64,000 nucleotides of DNA from Citrobacter sp. FP75 (GTDB taxonomy: Bacteria; Pseudomonadota; Gammaproteobacteria; Enterobacterales; Enterobacteriaceae), in contig NZ_JAFDOE010000005.1 in the NCBI RefSeq assembly GCF_018342065.1, forward strand, positions 124,001-188,000, read 5' to 3'. Shown piece after piece: positions 12,680 to 27,308 of this stretch. The notes below the pieces were generated by a model. The model searched no databases and was not told the DNA's origin. It saw only the letters and a list, made by a program, of their open reading frames with translations. A program made the position numbers and the translations under genes. Within the stretch, counting starts at the first letter, position 1. The number at the start of each line of letters is the position of its first letter.

Positions 12680-13138
12680 TTATAGAGACAAATCCTGCAA
12701 TCGTTCCGACAGCGCGCCGGTAACAGACTGCTCAGCGTCGATATCTTCCTTGACCCGTTGATACCAGGTCGTTTCATCCCACAGCTCAAATTTGTTGAAC
12801 TGCCCAACCAGCATCACTTCTTTCGTTAAACCTGCATGTTGCCGCAGAACAGGTGCTATCAGTAATCGACCCGCGCTATCCATCTGACATTCGCTGGCAT
12901 GCCCTAACAACAAGCGCTGTACGCGGCGCTCAACCGGATTCATGCTGGACAGACGAGATAGCTTCTGCTCGATAATTTCCCATTCAGGAAGGGGGTAAAG
13001 CAGCAGGCACGGGTGATGGATGTCAATGGTGCAAACCATTTGACCGGTAGCACTCTCGAGCAGTTGATCCCGATAACGGGTAGGCACAGATAAGCGCCCT
13101 TTACTGTCGAGATTAACTAACGTCGCTCCCCGGAACAT
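12680..13138 (-). CDS. mraZ: Transcriptional regulator MraZ
   Basis: AbrB-fold DNA-binding protein that in E. coli represses its own dcw operon. 152 residues from [11 protein letters not shown]. Two repeats carry the DxxGR motif: [15 protein letters not shown] near the N terminus and [12 protein letters not shown] near residues 85-96. I trimmed an upstream extension that reads through the operator. It is the first gene of the cluster. Confidence 0.98.
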   Translation of the reverse strand: MFRGATLVNLDSKGRLSVPTRYRDQLLESATGQMVCTIDIHHPCLLLYPLPEWEIIEQKLSRLSSMNPVERRVQRLLLGHASECQMDSAGRLLIAPVLRQHAGLTKEVMLVGQFNKFELWDETTWYQRVKEDIDAEQSVTGALSERLQDLSL

Positions 13139-13157
13139 GCCAGTCTCACCCCCGATT

Positions 13158-13183
13158 ACCACTTTGCCCCACAAAATCCCACT
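13158..13183 (-). promoter_or_regulatory. MraZ operator (TGGG direct repeats)
   Basis: On the minus strand, three GTGG(G) repeats about ten bases apart (near 13182, 13172 and 13163) lie between the promoter and the mraZ start. This is the known arrangement of MraZ boxes. Confidence 0.8.
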
Positions 13184-13190
13184 AATAAGG

Positions 13191-13220
13191 AGTTTACGGA
13201 GCGGAGGAAAACCTTGTCAA
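13191..13220 (-). promoter_or_regulatory. Promoter of the mra/dcw cluster
   Basis: A perfect -35 TTGACA (13220-13215) and -10 TAAACT (13196-13191) on the minus strand with an 18-base spacer, just upstream of the MraZ boxes. It fits the known Pmra promoter. Confidence 0.8.
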
Positions 13221-13752
13221 GCAAGTCACGGCGCTTAGCGGAGCAAAAAACCCAATGTTTACGGCTAATATCAGCGTTGAACAAATTCCGTACAGCAAGC
13301 GAAGCAAATTAACGTCATGAATATTTGTAAGAAAAAAATCCAACAACTCATCATTGTTTAAAACAACTCAATATCATCTCAAGAAAATATAAAGTGTCAG
13401 TTTGCGACGCGAGCGGCATTTTAGGACAATATGCAGTGAGATAACAGTACCAGTTAATCGGTCTGTACGCCTTGTACGACCAAGGCAGGCGAGAAAAATC
13501 TGCAATACAGAAGCAAAGTGTTTGTTAATTCGGCAATTCCACACAAGCGTGTAACAAAATAATACAACCGTAACGCGCCGTTACGTATCAATAACGCAGA
13601 AAAGGTGGGTCGCGTTTTAAATCACGATATTTAAAAATTCAATTTCAGACAATTCTAAAGAATATTCTTAAATATAATGAGGTTATTTCTGAAAATTGAA
13701 TAAATGACTGCGCCAGAAGGTTATCTCCTCCCGGCGCGCACAGCAGAGCGAT
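13221..13752. other. Non-coding gap between the mra promoter and cra
   Basis: About 530 AT-rich bases with no convincing gene. Just past the cra stop (about 13708-13742) there is a GC-rich imperfect hairpin (TGCGCC with GGCGCG) that may end cra transcription, but it has no clean U run. I see no small RNA I can support. Confidence 0.5.
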
Positions 13753-14757
13753 TTAGCTGCGGCTGAGAATACCACGATGATACAGATTACGTCGGATGCG
13801 CGTTAACCCTGGTTTTGGCTTACGCGGCTCATCCAGGCTTGCCAACACAATTTCCAGTACGCGTTCTGCTACATCACGATGACGCTGTGCCACCGCCAGC
13901 ACCGGACACTGCAGGAAGTCGAGCAGTTCATGATCACCAAAAGTTGCAATGGCGAGATCGGACGGTAACTGCCCATCACGACGTAATGTCACATCCATCA
14001 CACCCTGTAGCAGAGCAAATGAAGTGGTAAACAATGCCTGCGGCATCGGGTGCGTTTCCAGCCATTTATCAAACAGCTGTGCAGCGGCTTCTCGCTCATA
14101 GCTGTTGGCATACAGGAAATTCACTTCACGCGGATCGTCCTTCCACGCGGTACGAAAACCCTGTTCACGCAGGAAACTGACGGATAATTCCGGCAGCGCG
14201 CCAAGATAAAGCACGGTTTCCGCCGGGAACTTACGTAATTCTTCCGCCAGCATTTCTGCATCGTCCTGATCGGCCCCGACAACGCTGGTGAAATGTTCAC
14301 GATCCAGCGCGCGGTCTAACGCCACAATCGGGAATGAACTGTTGGCCCAACGCTGATAGAACGGATGCTCCGGTGGTAAAGAGGTCGACACAATGATGGC
14401 ATCAACCTGGCGTTGTAAAAGATGCTCAATACAGCGCATTTCGTTATCTGGCTGATCTTCAGAGCAGGCAATCAGCAGCTGATAGCCACGCTGACGCGCC
14501 TGGCGTTCCAGGTAGTTGGCTATCCGGGTATAACTTGTGTTCTCAAGGTCCGGGATCACCAGCCCGATAGAACGTGTGCGTCCAGCACGTAGCCCGGCTG
14601 CCACAGCATTTGGGTGGTAATTATGCTCGCGCACCACCGCCATGACTTTTTCAACCGTTTTGTCGCTTACGCGATATTGCTTTGCTTTGCCATTAATAAC
14701 GTAGCTTGCAGTCGTTCGCGAAACGCCGGCCAACCGAGCGATTTCATCCAGTTTCAC
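13753..14757 (-). CDS. cra: Catabolite repressor/activator Cra (FruR)
   Basis: LacI-family regulator of carbon flow between glycolysis and gluconeogenesis; fructose 1-phosphate is the classical inducer. 334 residues from a GTG start ([18 protein letters not shown]). The N-terminal helix-turn-helix is followed by a periplasmic-binding-like sensor domain ([29 protein letters not shown]). I prefer the GTG to an ATG 16 codons upstream because the LacI HTH starts right there. It lies downstream of ilvIH behind a terminator. Confidence 0.98.
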   Translation of the reverse strand: MKLDEIARLAGVSRTTASYVINGKAKQYRVSDKTVEKVMAVVREHNYHPNAVAAGLRAGRTRSIGLVIPDLENTSYTRIANYLERQARQRGYQLLIACSEDQPDNEMRCIEHLLQRQVDAIIVSTSLPPEHPFYQRWANSSFPIVALDRALDREHFTSVVGADQDDAEMLAEELRKFPAETVLYLGALPELSVSFLREQGFRTAWKDDPREVNFLYANSYEREAAAQLFDKWLETHPMPQALFTTSFALLQGVMDVTLRRDGQLPSDLAIATFGDHELLDFLQCPVLAVAQRHRDVAERVLEIVLASLDEPRKPKPGLTRIRRNLYHRGILSRS

Positions 14758-14883
14758 AATTGCCCCTTGCGTAAAATGTACAAACCATAACCTTTGAGAT
14801 GGCATGGGTTAAATTTATTAACATCTAAGCGCAGAATAATGACTGCGGCAACCGCTTTTGTCTCTGGTTACTGCTGATTTCGC

Positions 14884-14913
14884 AAAAAAAGGCCCAACGG
14901 ATAGCATTGGGCT
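14884..14913 (-). terminator. Rho-independent terminator of ilvIH
   Basis: On the minus strand, stem GCCCAA/TTGGGC (14912-14907 with 14897-14892) is followed by a run of seven T (14890-14884), about 25 bases after the ilvH stop. Confidence 0.85.
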
Positions 14914-14937
14914 CGCGAATTGATAACAGGGCTATGG

Positions 14938-15429
14938 TTAGCGCATGATTTTATCGCCGCGGGAGAGTCCCACCACGCCGGATCGTGCAACCTCGACGAT
15001 TTTGGCAACTTCACGCAATGTTGCCAGGAAAGCATCCAGCTTATCGCTGGTACCCGCCAGCTGTACGGTATAGATGGACGGCGTAACATCGATGATTTGC
15101 CCACGGAAAATTTCCGTATTACGTACCACTTCTTCACGGCCATAACCGCTGGCCTGAATTTTCACCAGCATAATTTCTCGCTCAACGTGGGCCCCCTGCC
15201 CCAACTCGCTTACGCGCAGGACATCCACCAGTTTGTGCAGTTGCTTTTCGATCTGCTCAAGGACCTTTTCATCCCCCACGGTCTGGATCGTCATTCGCGA
15301 TAAGGTTGGATCGTCCGTTGGCGCTACGGTCAGACTTTCAATGTTGTAACCGCGCTGAGCGAAGAGACCAATCACACGTGACAATGCGCCCGACTCGTTT
15401 TCCAGCAATACTGATAATATCCGGCGCAT
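14938..15429 (-). CDS. ilvH: Acetolactate synthase III, regulatory subunit
   Basis: Small subunit giving valine feedback control to acetohydroxyacid synthase III in branched-chain amino acid synthesis. 163 residues from [19 protein letters not shown]. The N-terminal ACT domain (about 1-78) holds the valine-binding region and is followed by the C-terminal ALS subunit domain. Ten upstream in-frame codons were dropped because they overlap ilvI. The gene starts 2 bases after the ilvI stop, so the subunits are made together. Confidence 0.98.
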   Translation of the reverse strand: MRRILSVLLENESGALSRVIGLFAQRGYNIESLTVAPTDDPTLSRMTIQTVGDEKVLEQIEKQLHKLVDVLRVSELGQGAHVEREIMLVKIQASGYGREEVVRNTEIFRGQIIDVTPSIYTVQLAGTSDKLDAFLATLREVAKIVEVARSGVVGLSRGDKIMR

Positions 15430-15431
15430 AA

Positions 15432-17156
15432 TCAGGTCCTCTCCGTTTTGCTTAACCACATTTCATCCATACCACCCCCGCGAATCTGCATCGGGTAGAC
15501 ATGTTCACTGCCATCAACGGTGACATCGACAAACACCAGGCGATGGTTACGCACGTGCTCCAGCGCTTCACCCAGTTTACTTTCGAGTTCATCCGGATGG
15601 TTTATCTGGATCCCGATATGACCATAAGCCTCGGCAAGACGAACAAAGTCGGGCAGCGACTGCATGTAAGACTGCGAGTGGCGCCCGGAGTAAATCATGT
15701 CCTGCCACTGTTTAACCATACCGAGGTAACGGTTGTTAAGATTGAGCACCAGCACTGGCAGCTCGTATTGCAGCGCCGTTGACAGCTCCTGGATATTCAT
15801 CTGAATACTGCCATCCCCGGTGACGCACACCACCGTTTCATCCGGTAGCGCCATCTTCACGCCTAACGCCGCAGGTAAGCCAAATCCCATAGTGCCGAGG
15901 CCACCGGAGTTAATCCAACGGCGCGGCTTATCAAACGGGTAGTACAGCGCGGCAAACATCTGATGCTGACCAACGTCCGAGGTCACATACGCATCCCCTT
16001 TCGTCAAGCGCCAGATCGTTTCAATGACGGCCTGCGGTTTAATGCTCTCACTTTGCGTGTCATATTTCAGACACTGGCGGGCACGCCATTGCTCAATCTG
16101 TTGCCACCAGTCACGGTTATCATCGAGCGGCTGCTGCGATCTCTCCTGCGGTAGCAGTTCCAGCATCTGATCAAGCACCAGGCGGGCATCGCCAACAATC
16201 GGGATATCCGCCGTGACGGTTTTTGAAATTGACGTCGGATCGATATCGATATGCAATACGGTCGCATTTGGGCAATATTTTGCCAGGTTATTGGTTGTGC
16301 GATCGTCAAAGCGAACGCCAACGGCAAAAATCACATCGGAATGATGCATGGTCATATTGGCTTCATAGGTGCCATGCATTCCCAACATGCCCAATGCCTG
16401 ACGATGTGTGGCAGGAAACGCGCCCAATCCCATCAACGATGACACAACCGGCAGGTTAAGGGCTTCCGCAATCTGCCCCAGTTGCTCATGACAGGCCGCA
16501 TTTACCGCACCACCGCCAACATACACCACCGGTTTTTTAGCGGCGACCAGCGTTTGCAGTGCTCGTTTTATCTGACCTTTATGCCCGGTCGTCGTCGGAT
16601 TATAGGATCGCATGCTCACTGAGTCCGGCCAGCTATAGGGCAGTTTCTTCGCCGGATTCAGTATATCCTTCGGCAAATCCACCACCACAGGGCCAGGACG
16701 GCCGCTTGCCGCCAGCCAGAACGCTTTTTTCAGTACCTGAGGAATATCTTCCGTTTGCTTAACGAGGAAGCTGTGCTTCACCACCGGACGGGATATACCG
16801 ACCATGTCGCACTCCTGAAAGGCATCATAGCCAATCAGCGACGTCGCGACCTGCCCAGAGAGGATCACTAATGGAATGGAATCCATATACGCCGTGGCAA
16901 TCCCGGTGATCGCATTGGTTGCGCCCGGCCCGGAGGTCACCAGCACAACGCCGACATCACCCGTAGCGCGCGCCAGACCATCAGCCATATGTACTGCAGC
17001 TTGTTCATGACGGACCAACACATGATCAATACCCCCGACCGTATGCAGCGCATCATAAATATCGAGGACAGCGCCCCCAGGATAACCAAATACCTGCTTC
17101 ACACCCTGATCGATGAGCGATCGCACGACCATCTCGGCTCCAGACAACATCTCCAT
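15432..17156 (-). CDS. ilvI: Acetolactate synthase III, catalytic subunit
   Basis: Thiamine diphosphate and FAD enzyme condensing pyruvate with pyruvate or 2-oxobutyrate, the first common step to valine, leucine and isoleucine. 574 residues. The catalytic glutamate region [11 protein letters not shown] lies near residues 50-60. The middle FAD-binding domain is followed by a ThDP site marked by GDGSIQMN and NNRYLGMV in the C-terminal third. No frameshift, unlike the ilvG copy of some strains. It is a thiamine user, and thiamine uptake genes lie nearby, but no shared control is visible. Confidence 0.99.
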   Translation of the reverse strand: MEMLSGAEMVVRSLIDQGVKQVFGYPGGAVLDIYDALHTVGGIDHVLVRHEQAAVHMADGLARATGDVGVVLVTSGPGATNAITGIATAYMDSIPLVILSGQVATSLIGYDAFQECDMVGISRPVVKHSFLVKQTEDIPQVLKKAFWLAASGRPGPVVVDLPKDILNPAKKLPYSWPDSVSMRSYNPTTTGHKGQIKRALQTLVAAKKPVVYVGGGAVNAACHEQLGQIAEALNLPVVSSLMGLGAFPATHRQALGMLGMHGTYEANMTMHHSDVIFAVGVRFDDRTTNNLAKYCPNATVLHIDIDPTSISKTVTADIPIVGDARLVLDQMLELLPQERSQQPLDDNRDWWQQIEQWRARQCLKYDTQSESIKPQAVIETIWRLTKGDAYVTSDVGQHQMFAALYYPFDKPRRWINSGGLGTMGFGLPAALGVKMALPDETVVCVTGDGSIQMNIQELSTALQYELPVLVLNLNNRYLGMVKQWQDMIYSGRHSQSYMQSLPDFVRLAEAYGHIGIQINHPDELESKLGEALEHVRNHRLVFVDVTVDGSEHVYPMQIRGGGMDEMWLSKTERT

Positions 17157-17420
17157 GGCTTGCCCCCACTCTTATAATGAATAACGGTTTAACAACACAT
17201 TAACCGCTGAGGATGACGCATGGCAATTGACACCGAAGGGACGGTATTCGCGTGAAAAAGAATAAAAAGGAGGAAAGTGACGAATAAATGGAGATTTAAA
17301 CCAGCTTCAGCAAATGAAATGATAAATAATCGCTTAAAAAGGGGGGCTTACAGCGATTACTCTATTTTTTTACAATCATGGATAGACGTAAAAAGACAAG
17401 TTCAGCATAAAATTTCACAT
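17157..17420 (-). promoter_or_regulatory. ilvIH upstream region
   Basis: About 260 AT-rich bases with A and T tracts between the leuO terminator and ilvI. In E. coli the matching region binds Lrp at several sites and H-NS. I see the composition expected for this but cannot place individual Lrp sites. Confidence 0.45.
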
Positions 17421-17469
17421 AAAAAGATAAAAGCAGAATAAACCAGACGTATTGCCCAGTTTATTCTGC
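17421..17469 (-). terminator. Terminator downstream of leuO
   Basis: A perfect 11-bp stem on the minus strand (17469-17459, GCAGAATAAAC, with 17443-17433) and a 15-base loop, followed by a T-rich tail (17432-17421). It starts 7 bases beyond the leuO stop and separates leuO from ilvIH. Confidence 0.85.
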
Positions 17470-17475
17470 CAAATG

Positions 17476-18423
17476 CTAATGCTTACACACGGAGACTAAC
17501 AATTCTTCCATCCACTGATGACCTTTATCTCTGCCCGCAGCTTCATGCCAGGAAAGATAGCATGTGCGGCTATTCAATTTTAAAGGTAAAGGTAATATCT
17601 GGAGATCTAACTGTTCAGAGAATTCTTCCGCTAACCAACGTGGCGCGATAGACACCAGATGCGTTTGAGAAACAACATTCAATACGCTGATTAATGCCAT
17701 TCCTTGATAAGCGACACAGGATTGTTTATCCGCCGTGTCATACCAGGGTTGACTGAATGATGCAAAGCGATCGAGAGAGACCACCGCATGCTGTTCATTA
17801 TAGACATCATTTTCCAGCAATGGACCGCTAATACGTGGATGATTTCTACTCGCTACTAGCACCATCTCGTCATTAAACAAGGGAATACTGGTGAATTCAG
17901 GGCGGCGGAACTCTTCATAGCTAATAACGAACTCAGTTTCCTGATAGCGTAATTGATGCTCGGTATTTTGATTGAGTGAAGATTTAAATACGACATGAAT
18001 ATTTGGCGCAACCTGCTCAACTCGATTATAAATCAAGGATGTCAGGATATTATCCAATGGGCTACATACGCAAAGATTGAATACGCGCTCGCTGCTGGCT
18101 GGTTCAAACCCCGAACCAGGCAGTTCATTCTGTACCAGCTGCAATGCCTGGCGAACGGAGCCAAAAAGCTGGAAAGCCCTTGCTGTCGGCTGGATCCCGC
18201 GACCATAACGAACAAAGAGTTCATCATTGAACATGATTTTCAGGCGAGCCACGGCATTACTGACTGCGGGTTGTGACATCCCCAGAGTATGCGCAGCACG
18301 TGTAATATTTTGTTCCTGCATCACCGCGTCAAAAACGGTTAACAAATTAAGATCAACCATACGAAGCTGCGGCTTCCCCATATCTATAGAGATAGACTTA
18401 TCTATTATTTTAACTTCTGGCAT
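17476..18423 (-). CDS. leuO: LysR-type regulator LeuO
   Basis: Pleiotropic LysR-family regulator and H-NS antagonist that controls stress, leucine and many silenced genes. 315 residues from [10 protein letters not shown], one more than usual. The N-terminal helix-turn-helix (about 22-80: [19 protein letters not shown]) is followed by a substrate-binding-like domain. The ATG at 18423 has a GGAGT ribosome site 6-7 bases upstream. A 52-codon upstream extension was rejected as AT-rich noise. It is divergent from leuLABCD. The stretch before [11 protein letters not shown] differs from the K-12 protein as I recall it. Confidence 0.97.
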   Translation of the reverse strand: MPEVKIIDKSISIDMGKPQLRMVDLNLLTVFDAVMQEQNITRAAHTLGMSQPAVSNAVARLKIMFNDELFVRYGRGIQPTARAFQLFGSVRQALQLVQNELPGSGFEPASSERVFNLCVCSPLDNILTSLIYNRVEQVAPNIHVVFKSSLNQNTEHQLRYQETEFVISYEEFRRPEFTSIPLFNDEMVLVASRNHPRISGPLLENDVYNEQHAVVSLDRFASFSQPWYDTADKQSCVAYQGMALISVLNVVSQTHLVSIAPRWLAEEFSEQLDLQILPLPLKLNSRTCYLSWHEAAGRDKGHQWMEELLVSVCKH

Positions 18424-19014
18424 ATTTAACTCCACTGTCACTCTAAACTCCCTTTTCCTGGACGGAGTGAAGAAATAACCTCCGTTAATATGATTTACCA
18501 TGCATATAAAATAAGAAAAAGGAAAAACATTAAAATTAGGAAAACATAAAGGTACAAACCTAAATGAACAAAAACCCAATGTGAGCGCAGTGTGGCGGAT
18601 GTCACTGCACGGTGATTCATAAGTTTAAATTTCACGAACAATATAACCATAAGCATGGCGAATACACAATCATACACCCACTGAATATGTATTTAAGATT
18701 TAATTAAATGTTTATATTATTAATACATTAAAAGTTAACATTAATTTATCAATCATAGGTCAGCTCAATCCCCAAACCCATTCATGATTGCTATAAAAAC
18801 AGATAAATCATAAAGATAAAAAACGCATCTCAGCCCCGTTTTCTCAGCATGCCGTCACAATAGTTGCAAACAAATATGCTCAAGTATGTCAAAACATGAA
18901 AAGTATGTACGGCCGTGCAATGATTTATTTTATACCCCCCTAAAAATTCAGCACAATTCGCTTAGATTACGAAGGGTATTTTCTTCTGAACGCGGTTGTT
19001 TACCGGGGGCGGGG
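18424..19014. promoter_or_regulatory. leuO-leuL divergent control region
   Basis: About 590 very AT-rich bases containing A/T tracts, a typical H-NS and LeuO target. In E. coli and Salmonella this region carries the leuO promoter and takes part in the promoter relay with leuABCD and ilvIH. I cannot place the leuO promoter exactly. The only open frame here (18495-18677, minus) is discussed under findings. Confidence 0.6.
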
Positions 19015-19043
19015 TTGACATCAGCTTTCATATCCAGTACCAC
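19015..19043 (+). promoter_or_regulatory. leuLABCD promoter
   Basis: Perfect -35 TTGACA (19015-19020), 17-base spacer and a poor -10 TACCAC (19038-19043), 35 bases before the leader peptide. Confidence 0.7.
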
Positions 19044-19077
19044 TAAAAGCATATCGCATTCGCCTGGAGCCAGATTG

Positions 19078-19158
19078 ATGACTTACATCGCTCGTTTTAA
19101 CGGTCTACTACTACTAAACGCATCTTCGTTGCGCGGTAGACTGGTGAACGACATTTAG
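19078..19158 (+). CDS. leuL: leu operon leader peptide
   Basis: 26-residue attenuation peptide reading MTYIARFNGLLLLNASSLRG then RLVNDI. Four leucines in a row are all encoded by the rare codon CTA, so shortage of charged leucine tRNA stalls the ribosome here and lets leuABCD transcription continue. GGAG lies about 10 bases upstream, and the attenuator follows the stop by 27 bases. It is slightly shorter than the 28-residue E. coli leader, but the Leu block is in the same place. Confidence 0.95.
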   Translation: MTYIARFNGLLLLNASSLRGRLVNDI

Positions 19159-19185
19159 TATTAAGTCAGCTCCAGTTAAAACAAA

Positions 19186-19213
19186 AAACCCGCGCCGCTG
19201 CGCGGGTTTTTTT
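19186..19213 (+). terminator. leu attenuator
   Basis: Stem AAACCCGCGC/GCGCGGGTTT (19186-19195 with 19200-19209), loop CGCT, then a T run to 19213, placed between leuL and leuA. Confidence 0.92.
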
Positions 19214-19256
19214 ATGCTCGAAGCAAGGCGCCAAAAAAAGACAAAGGACCTAAACC

Positions 19257-21919
<2,663 letters not shown>

Positions 21920-21921
21920 TC

Positions 21922-23938
<2,017 letters not shown>

Positions 23939-23947
23939 TCCTTGTTA

Positions 23948-23974
23948 TGCCGGATGCGCATATTGCATCCGGCA
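23948..23974. repeat. REP-like palindrome between leuD and setA
   Basis: Inverted repeat TGCCGGATGC/GCATCCGGCA (23948-23957 with 23965-23974) in the gap between convergent genes, probably shared as a transcript end. Confidence 0.85.
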
Positions 23975-23980
23975 ACGTCC

Positions 23981-25159
23981 TTAAACGTCCTTCACCCGCC
24001 CGGTCATCACCAGTGTGACGACAGAAATCCCCGCAATCACCCAGTAAACGGCAAAATGCCCGTAGCTTTGCGCCACCGCCCCCTGAACCACCCCCGCCAG
24101 AATGACCCCCGTTGAAATACTGTTGGTAAATAATGTGGTGGCTGAACCCGCCCTGCCCGGCATTAAATCCTGAAACCACAGCATCCCTATTCCGGCAACA
24201 ATCCCGATAAATACCGCGTTAAACAGTTGCAGAACCAGCAGCGCCGTGCGGCTATGGAAGAAGATCAGCCCAAGGTAAAACAGCACGCCTGCCGCCACGG
24301 CAACGATCATCATCCGCCGTTTACCAAAGCGCTTCACGTAGTAGCCCGCCAGAATCATCGCCGGAATTTCCAACCCGGCAGCGGTGCCCATCAGGATCCC
24401 GGCGAGTTTGTCCGGCAGCCCCAGCTCAAGGCTGATCCACAGCGGCATATCGATAATATACATGGTGTTGCAGGTCCACATCAGCGTGGAGGCAATAAAC
24501 AACATGCGTACGTTTTTGTCCTGCCAGCCGCCGGTCTGTTCCAGCGGAACATCGACAGGCTGTTCGACCCGCGCCACCGACGGCAGTATCAGCGCGATCA
24601 GCACCAGGCTAATGGCAAAAATCCCGGCAGCAATAGAAAACATCATCGTGAAGCCGTAATTTAACGCCAGCATAAAGGCCAGCGGTGGCCCAATCACCCA
24701 CGCCAGTGAAAGCTGCGCGCGCATCACTGAGCTGAACATCACTACTTCACGCGCCGAGTTATCGGCATACTCCCGCGCCAGCGCAAACAGCTGCGGCATG
24801 GCGGTATTTGCCAGCGAAGCCAGCAGCACACCGCAGGTAATCAGCGTTAAATAGTGACGGTTAAAGGCAAACAGCAGCGCGTTGCCAATTGCCATCAGGC
24901 AGCAGAACATGATCAGCTTACGCCGATCGCCCCGGCTGTCGGATCGTTTTGCCAGACCCAGGCTGACCGCGATCCCGGCAATCGCATTGACGGTGTAAAA
25001 CAGCCCGACCCAAAACGGCTGCGCCCCAACCTCACGACTGAGAAACAGGCTCAGCGTGGGAGCCTGTAACGCGCCCGCCACGCCCATCATGAAAGCAACC
25101 AGCATAAATGCCGCATACACGCCGTTGAGGCGCCGTCCCATGGTCATAATCCAGAGCAT
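23981..25159 (-). CDS. setA: Sugar efflux transporter SetA
   Basis: Major facilitator permease that exports glucosides and lactose-like sugars and is implicated in relief of sugar-phosphate stress. 392 residues, about twelve membrane segments, with the SET-family start (VYAAFMLVAFMMGVAGALQ) and the loop AKRSDSRGDRRK between helices 2 and 3. It lies directly downstream of sgrS/sgrT on the same strand, as in E. coli, where readthrough of the sgrS terminator allows co-expression. Confidence 0.97.
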   Translation of the reverse strand: MLWIMTMGRRLNGVYAAFMLVAFMMGVAGALQAPTLSLFLSREVGAQPFWVGLFYTVNAIAGIAVSLGLAKRSDSRGDRRKLIMFCCLMAIGNALLFAFNRHYLTLITCGVLLASLANTAMPQLFALAREYADNSAREVVMFSSVMRAQLSLAWVIGPPLAFMLALNYGFTMMFSIAAGIFAISLVLIALILPSVARVEQPVDVPLEQTGGWQDKNVRMLFIASTLMWTCNTMYIIDMPLWISLELGLPDKLAGILMGTAAGLEIPAMILAGYYVKRFGKRRMMIVAVAAGVLFYLGLIFFHSRTALLVLQLFNAVFIGIVAGIGMLWFQDLMPGRAGSATTLFTNSISTGVILAGVVQGAVAQSYGHFAVYWVIAGISVVTLVMTGRVKDV

Positions 25160-25186
25160 ATTTATCCCTATAAGCGCGGCGGAAAC

Positions 25187-25429
25187 GAAAAAAGCCAGCA
25201 GAAATAATCTGCTGGCGGGTGATTTTACACCAATACTCAGTCACACATGATATCTGCAATTCTCAATTCAGAAGTCAGTCCTTCAGCTCCCACTGCATCA
25301 GTTCATTGAGCATCTTTAAGCGCTGCGGCGCGCTCAGGCAAGCCAACCAGGACAAACGCTCTGTCGCGGTAAAGTACTTTAAATAGAACTGACGCATAGA
25401 TGACCCCTTCGTTGTCTCATCGCTTCATC
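25187..25429 (-). ncRNA. sgrS: Small RNA SgrS (sugar-phosphate stress)
   Basis: Hfq-dependent RNA that pairs with ptsG mRNA and blocks its translation during glucose-phosphate stress. The 3' part on the minus strand holds the conserved pairing region GTGTGACTGAGTATTGGTGT, then a terminator with stem GCCAGCA/TGCTGGC (25216-25210 with 25200-25194) and a T run to about 25188. The 5' end near 25429 is placed at GATGAAGCG, by likeness to the known SgrS start. It contains sgrT and is divergent from its activator gene sgrR. Confidence 0.92.
25275..25397 (-). CDS. sgrT: Glucose uptake inhibitor peptide SgrT, encoded inside SgrS
   Basis: 40-residue peptide beginning MRQFYLKYFTATERLSWLAC and ending LMQWELKD. 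Its family blocks glucose transport by PtsG. It matches the E. coli 43-residue SgrT in its MRQFY start, FTAT, central LSxPQRL and LMQW, but has a different and shorter tail. An AAGGGG site lies 6 bases upstream of the ATG. Confidence 0.93.
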   Translation of the reverse strand: MRQFYLKYFTATERLSWLACLSAPQRLKMLNELMQWELKD

Positions 25430-25496
25430 GGAATTCATTATTGGCTTAATATGGGGATAATAAAATTGCTGAGTTTTGTTCAGGAGTTCCCCTTTT

Positions 25497-27152
25497 ATGT
25501 CTTCTGGTCGTTTGCAACAACAGTTCATCCGCCTGTGGCAATGCTGCGACGGCAAAACGCAAGACACCACGCTGAACGAACTGGCGGAGTTGCTCAGTTG
25601 CTCCCGCCGCCACATGCGCACCCTGCTCAATACCATGCAGGAACGCGGCTGGCTAACGTGGGAAGCCGAGGTCGGTCGTGGCAAACGCTCACGCCTGACC
25701 TTTCTCTACACCGGGCTGGCGCTCCAGCAGCAGCGGGCGGAAGACCTGCTGGAACAGGATCGCATTGATCAACTGGTGCAGCTGGTCGGCGATAAAACAG
25801 CCGTGCGACAAATGCTGATTTCCCACCTGGGGCGTAGCTTTCGCCAGGGGCGACACATCATGCGTGTCCTTTACTATCGCCCGATGCACAATCTGCTCCC
25901 CGGAACGGCACTGCGCCGTTCCGAAACCCATATCGCCCGGCAAATCTTCAGCGCGTTACTTCGGGTAAATGAGGAAAATGGGGAACTGGAGGCCGACATT
26001 GCCCACCACTGGCAACAAATCTCGCCGTTACACTGGCGGTTCTTCCTGCGCCCGGGGATCCATTTTCATCATGGGCGCGAGCTGGAGATGGAGGATGTGA
26101 TCGCCTCACTGATGCGCATCAACAGCCTGCCGCTGTACTCGCATATTACGCAGATTGCCTCCCCCACAGCCTGGACACTGGATATTCATCTTACGCAACC
26201 GGATCGCTGGTTGCCGTGGCTACTGGGACAGGTACCCGCCATGATCCTGCCGCGCGAATGGGAAACGCTGAATCATTTTTCCAGTCACCCGATCGGCACC
26301 GGCCCGTATGCGGTCATCCGCAATACGAGTAACCAGCTAAAAATTCACGCCTTTGATGATTATTTTGGCTACCGGGCGCTGATCGACGAAGTGAACGTGT
26401 GGGTATTACCCGACATCGCCGAGGAGCCTGGCGGTGGATTAACGATCAAAGGGCCGACGGAAGATGAAAAGGCAATCGAAAGCCGACTGGAGGAAGGTTG
26501 CTATTACATGCTGTTTGATTCCCGATCCCATCGCGGGGCAAATCAGGAGGTGCGCGAATGGGTAAGCCGCATTCTCTCACCGACGAATTTAATCTGCCAC
26601 GCCGACGAACAGTACCAGCGACTGTGGTTTCCCGCCTATGGATTGCTGCCTCGCTGGCATCATGCCAAACCCGGTCATGGTGAAAAACCAGCCGGGCTGG
26701 AAACGCTGACGATCACTTACTATCGCGATCACATCGAACACCGGATTATCGCGCAGATCATGAAAACGTTGCTGGCGGAGCATCAGGTACAGCTGAATAT
26801 TCAGGAGATCGACTACGCTCAATGGCACGCAGGCGAGACCGTCAGCGATATCTGGCTCAACAGCGCCAACTTTACCTTGCCGCTGGACTTCTCACTGTTC
26901 GCCCATTTATGCGAAGTCCCGTTGCTGCAAAACTGTATTTCTCTGGACTGGGAAAGCGACGCCGCCCGCTGGCGCACCGGCGAGATGAGCCTCGCAACGT
27001 GGTGCCAGCAACTGCTTGCCAGTAAAGCTATTGTACCGCTGATCCATCACTGGCTGATCATTCAGGGGCAGCGCAGTATGCGCGGGCTACGTATGAATAC
27101 CCTCGGCTGGTTTGATTTTAAATCGGCGTGGTTTGCACCACCGGATCCATAG
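25497..27152 (+). CDS. sgrR: Transcriptional regulator SgrR, activator of sgrS
   Basis: 551-residue regulator: an N-terminal winged helix-turn-helix (about 1-110: [23 protein letters not shown]) joined to a C-terminal solute-binding-protein-like domain (about 160-500) thought to sense a small metabolite. It activates sgrS and, in E. coli, represses its own gene. I start at the ATG at 25497 with AGGAG upstream, not at the in-frame codon 7 residues earlier. The gene is divergent from sgrS, with a gap of about 70 bases. Confidence 0.97.
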   Translation: MSSGRLQQQFIRLWQCCDGKTQDTTLNELAELLSCSRRHMRTLLNTMQERGWLTWEAEVGRGKRSRLTFLYTGLALQQQRAEDLLEQDRIDQLVQLVGDKTAVRQMLISHLGRSFRQGRHIMRVLYYRPMHNLLPGTALRRSETHIARQIFSALLRVNEENGELEADIAHHWQQISPLHWRFFLRPGIHFHHGRELEMEDVIASLMRINSLPLYSHITQIASPTAWTLDIHLTQPDRWLPWLLGQVPAMILPREWETLNHFSSHPIGTGPYAVIRNTSNQLKIHAFDDYFGYRALIDEVNVWVLPDIAEEPGGGLTIKGPTEDEKAIESRLEEGCYYMLFDSRSHRGANQEVREWVSRILSPTNLICHADEQYQRLWFPAYGLLPRWHHAKPGHGEKPAGLETLTITYYRDHIEHRIIAQIMKTLLAEHQVQLNIQEIDYAQWHAGETVSDIWLNSANFTLPLDFSLFAHLCEVPLLQNCISLDWESDAARWRTGEMSLATWCQQLLASKAIVPLIHHWLIIQGQRSMRGLRMNTLGWFDFKSAWFAPPDP

Positions 27153-27204
27153 AGCCTTGCTCTTAATTGCTGCCCGGCAACAAAATCACTACACTAACGG
27201 CGAA

Positions 27205-27308
27205 CTCAACGGGGTGCTAAAAAACATACGCAAAATCCTTCGATCTGTGTATGAGCTGAGAGATACCCGTCGAACCTGATCCGGATAATGCCGGCGAAGG
27301 GATTTGAG
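27205..27308 (+). promoter_or_regulatory. TPP riboswitch (THI element) of thiBPQ
   Basis: Conserved THI-box parts are readable: ACGGGGTGC near 27210, CTGAGAGATACCCGTCGAAC (27256-27275), CTGATCCGGATAATGCCGG and CGAAGGGA. Stem P1 is closed by CTCAA (27205-27209) with TTGAG (27304-27308). It senses thiamine diphosphate and represses thiamine uptake. In E. coli this leader also yields the RNA fragment called SroA. Confidence 0.97.

Noticed and set aside
11737-12807. rsmH starting 43 codons upstream
   Set aside because: The extension lies inside mraZ coding on the same strand; MMENFKHTT at 12678 is the normal start.
13753-14805. Cra starting at the upstream ATG (350 residues)
   Set aside because: LacI-family proteins start right at the helix-turn-helix; the GTG at 14757 gives the standard 334 residues.
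17476-18579. LeuO as a 367-residue protein
   Set aside because: The extra 52 residues are low-complexity AT-rich translation; the ATG at 18423 has a GGAGT site and gives the family length.
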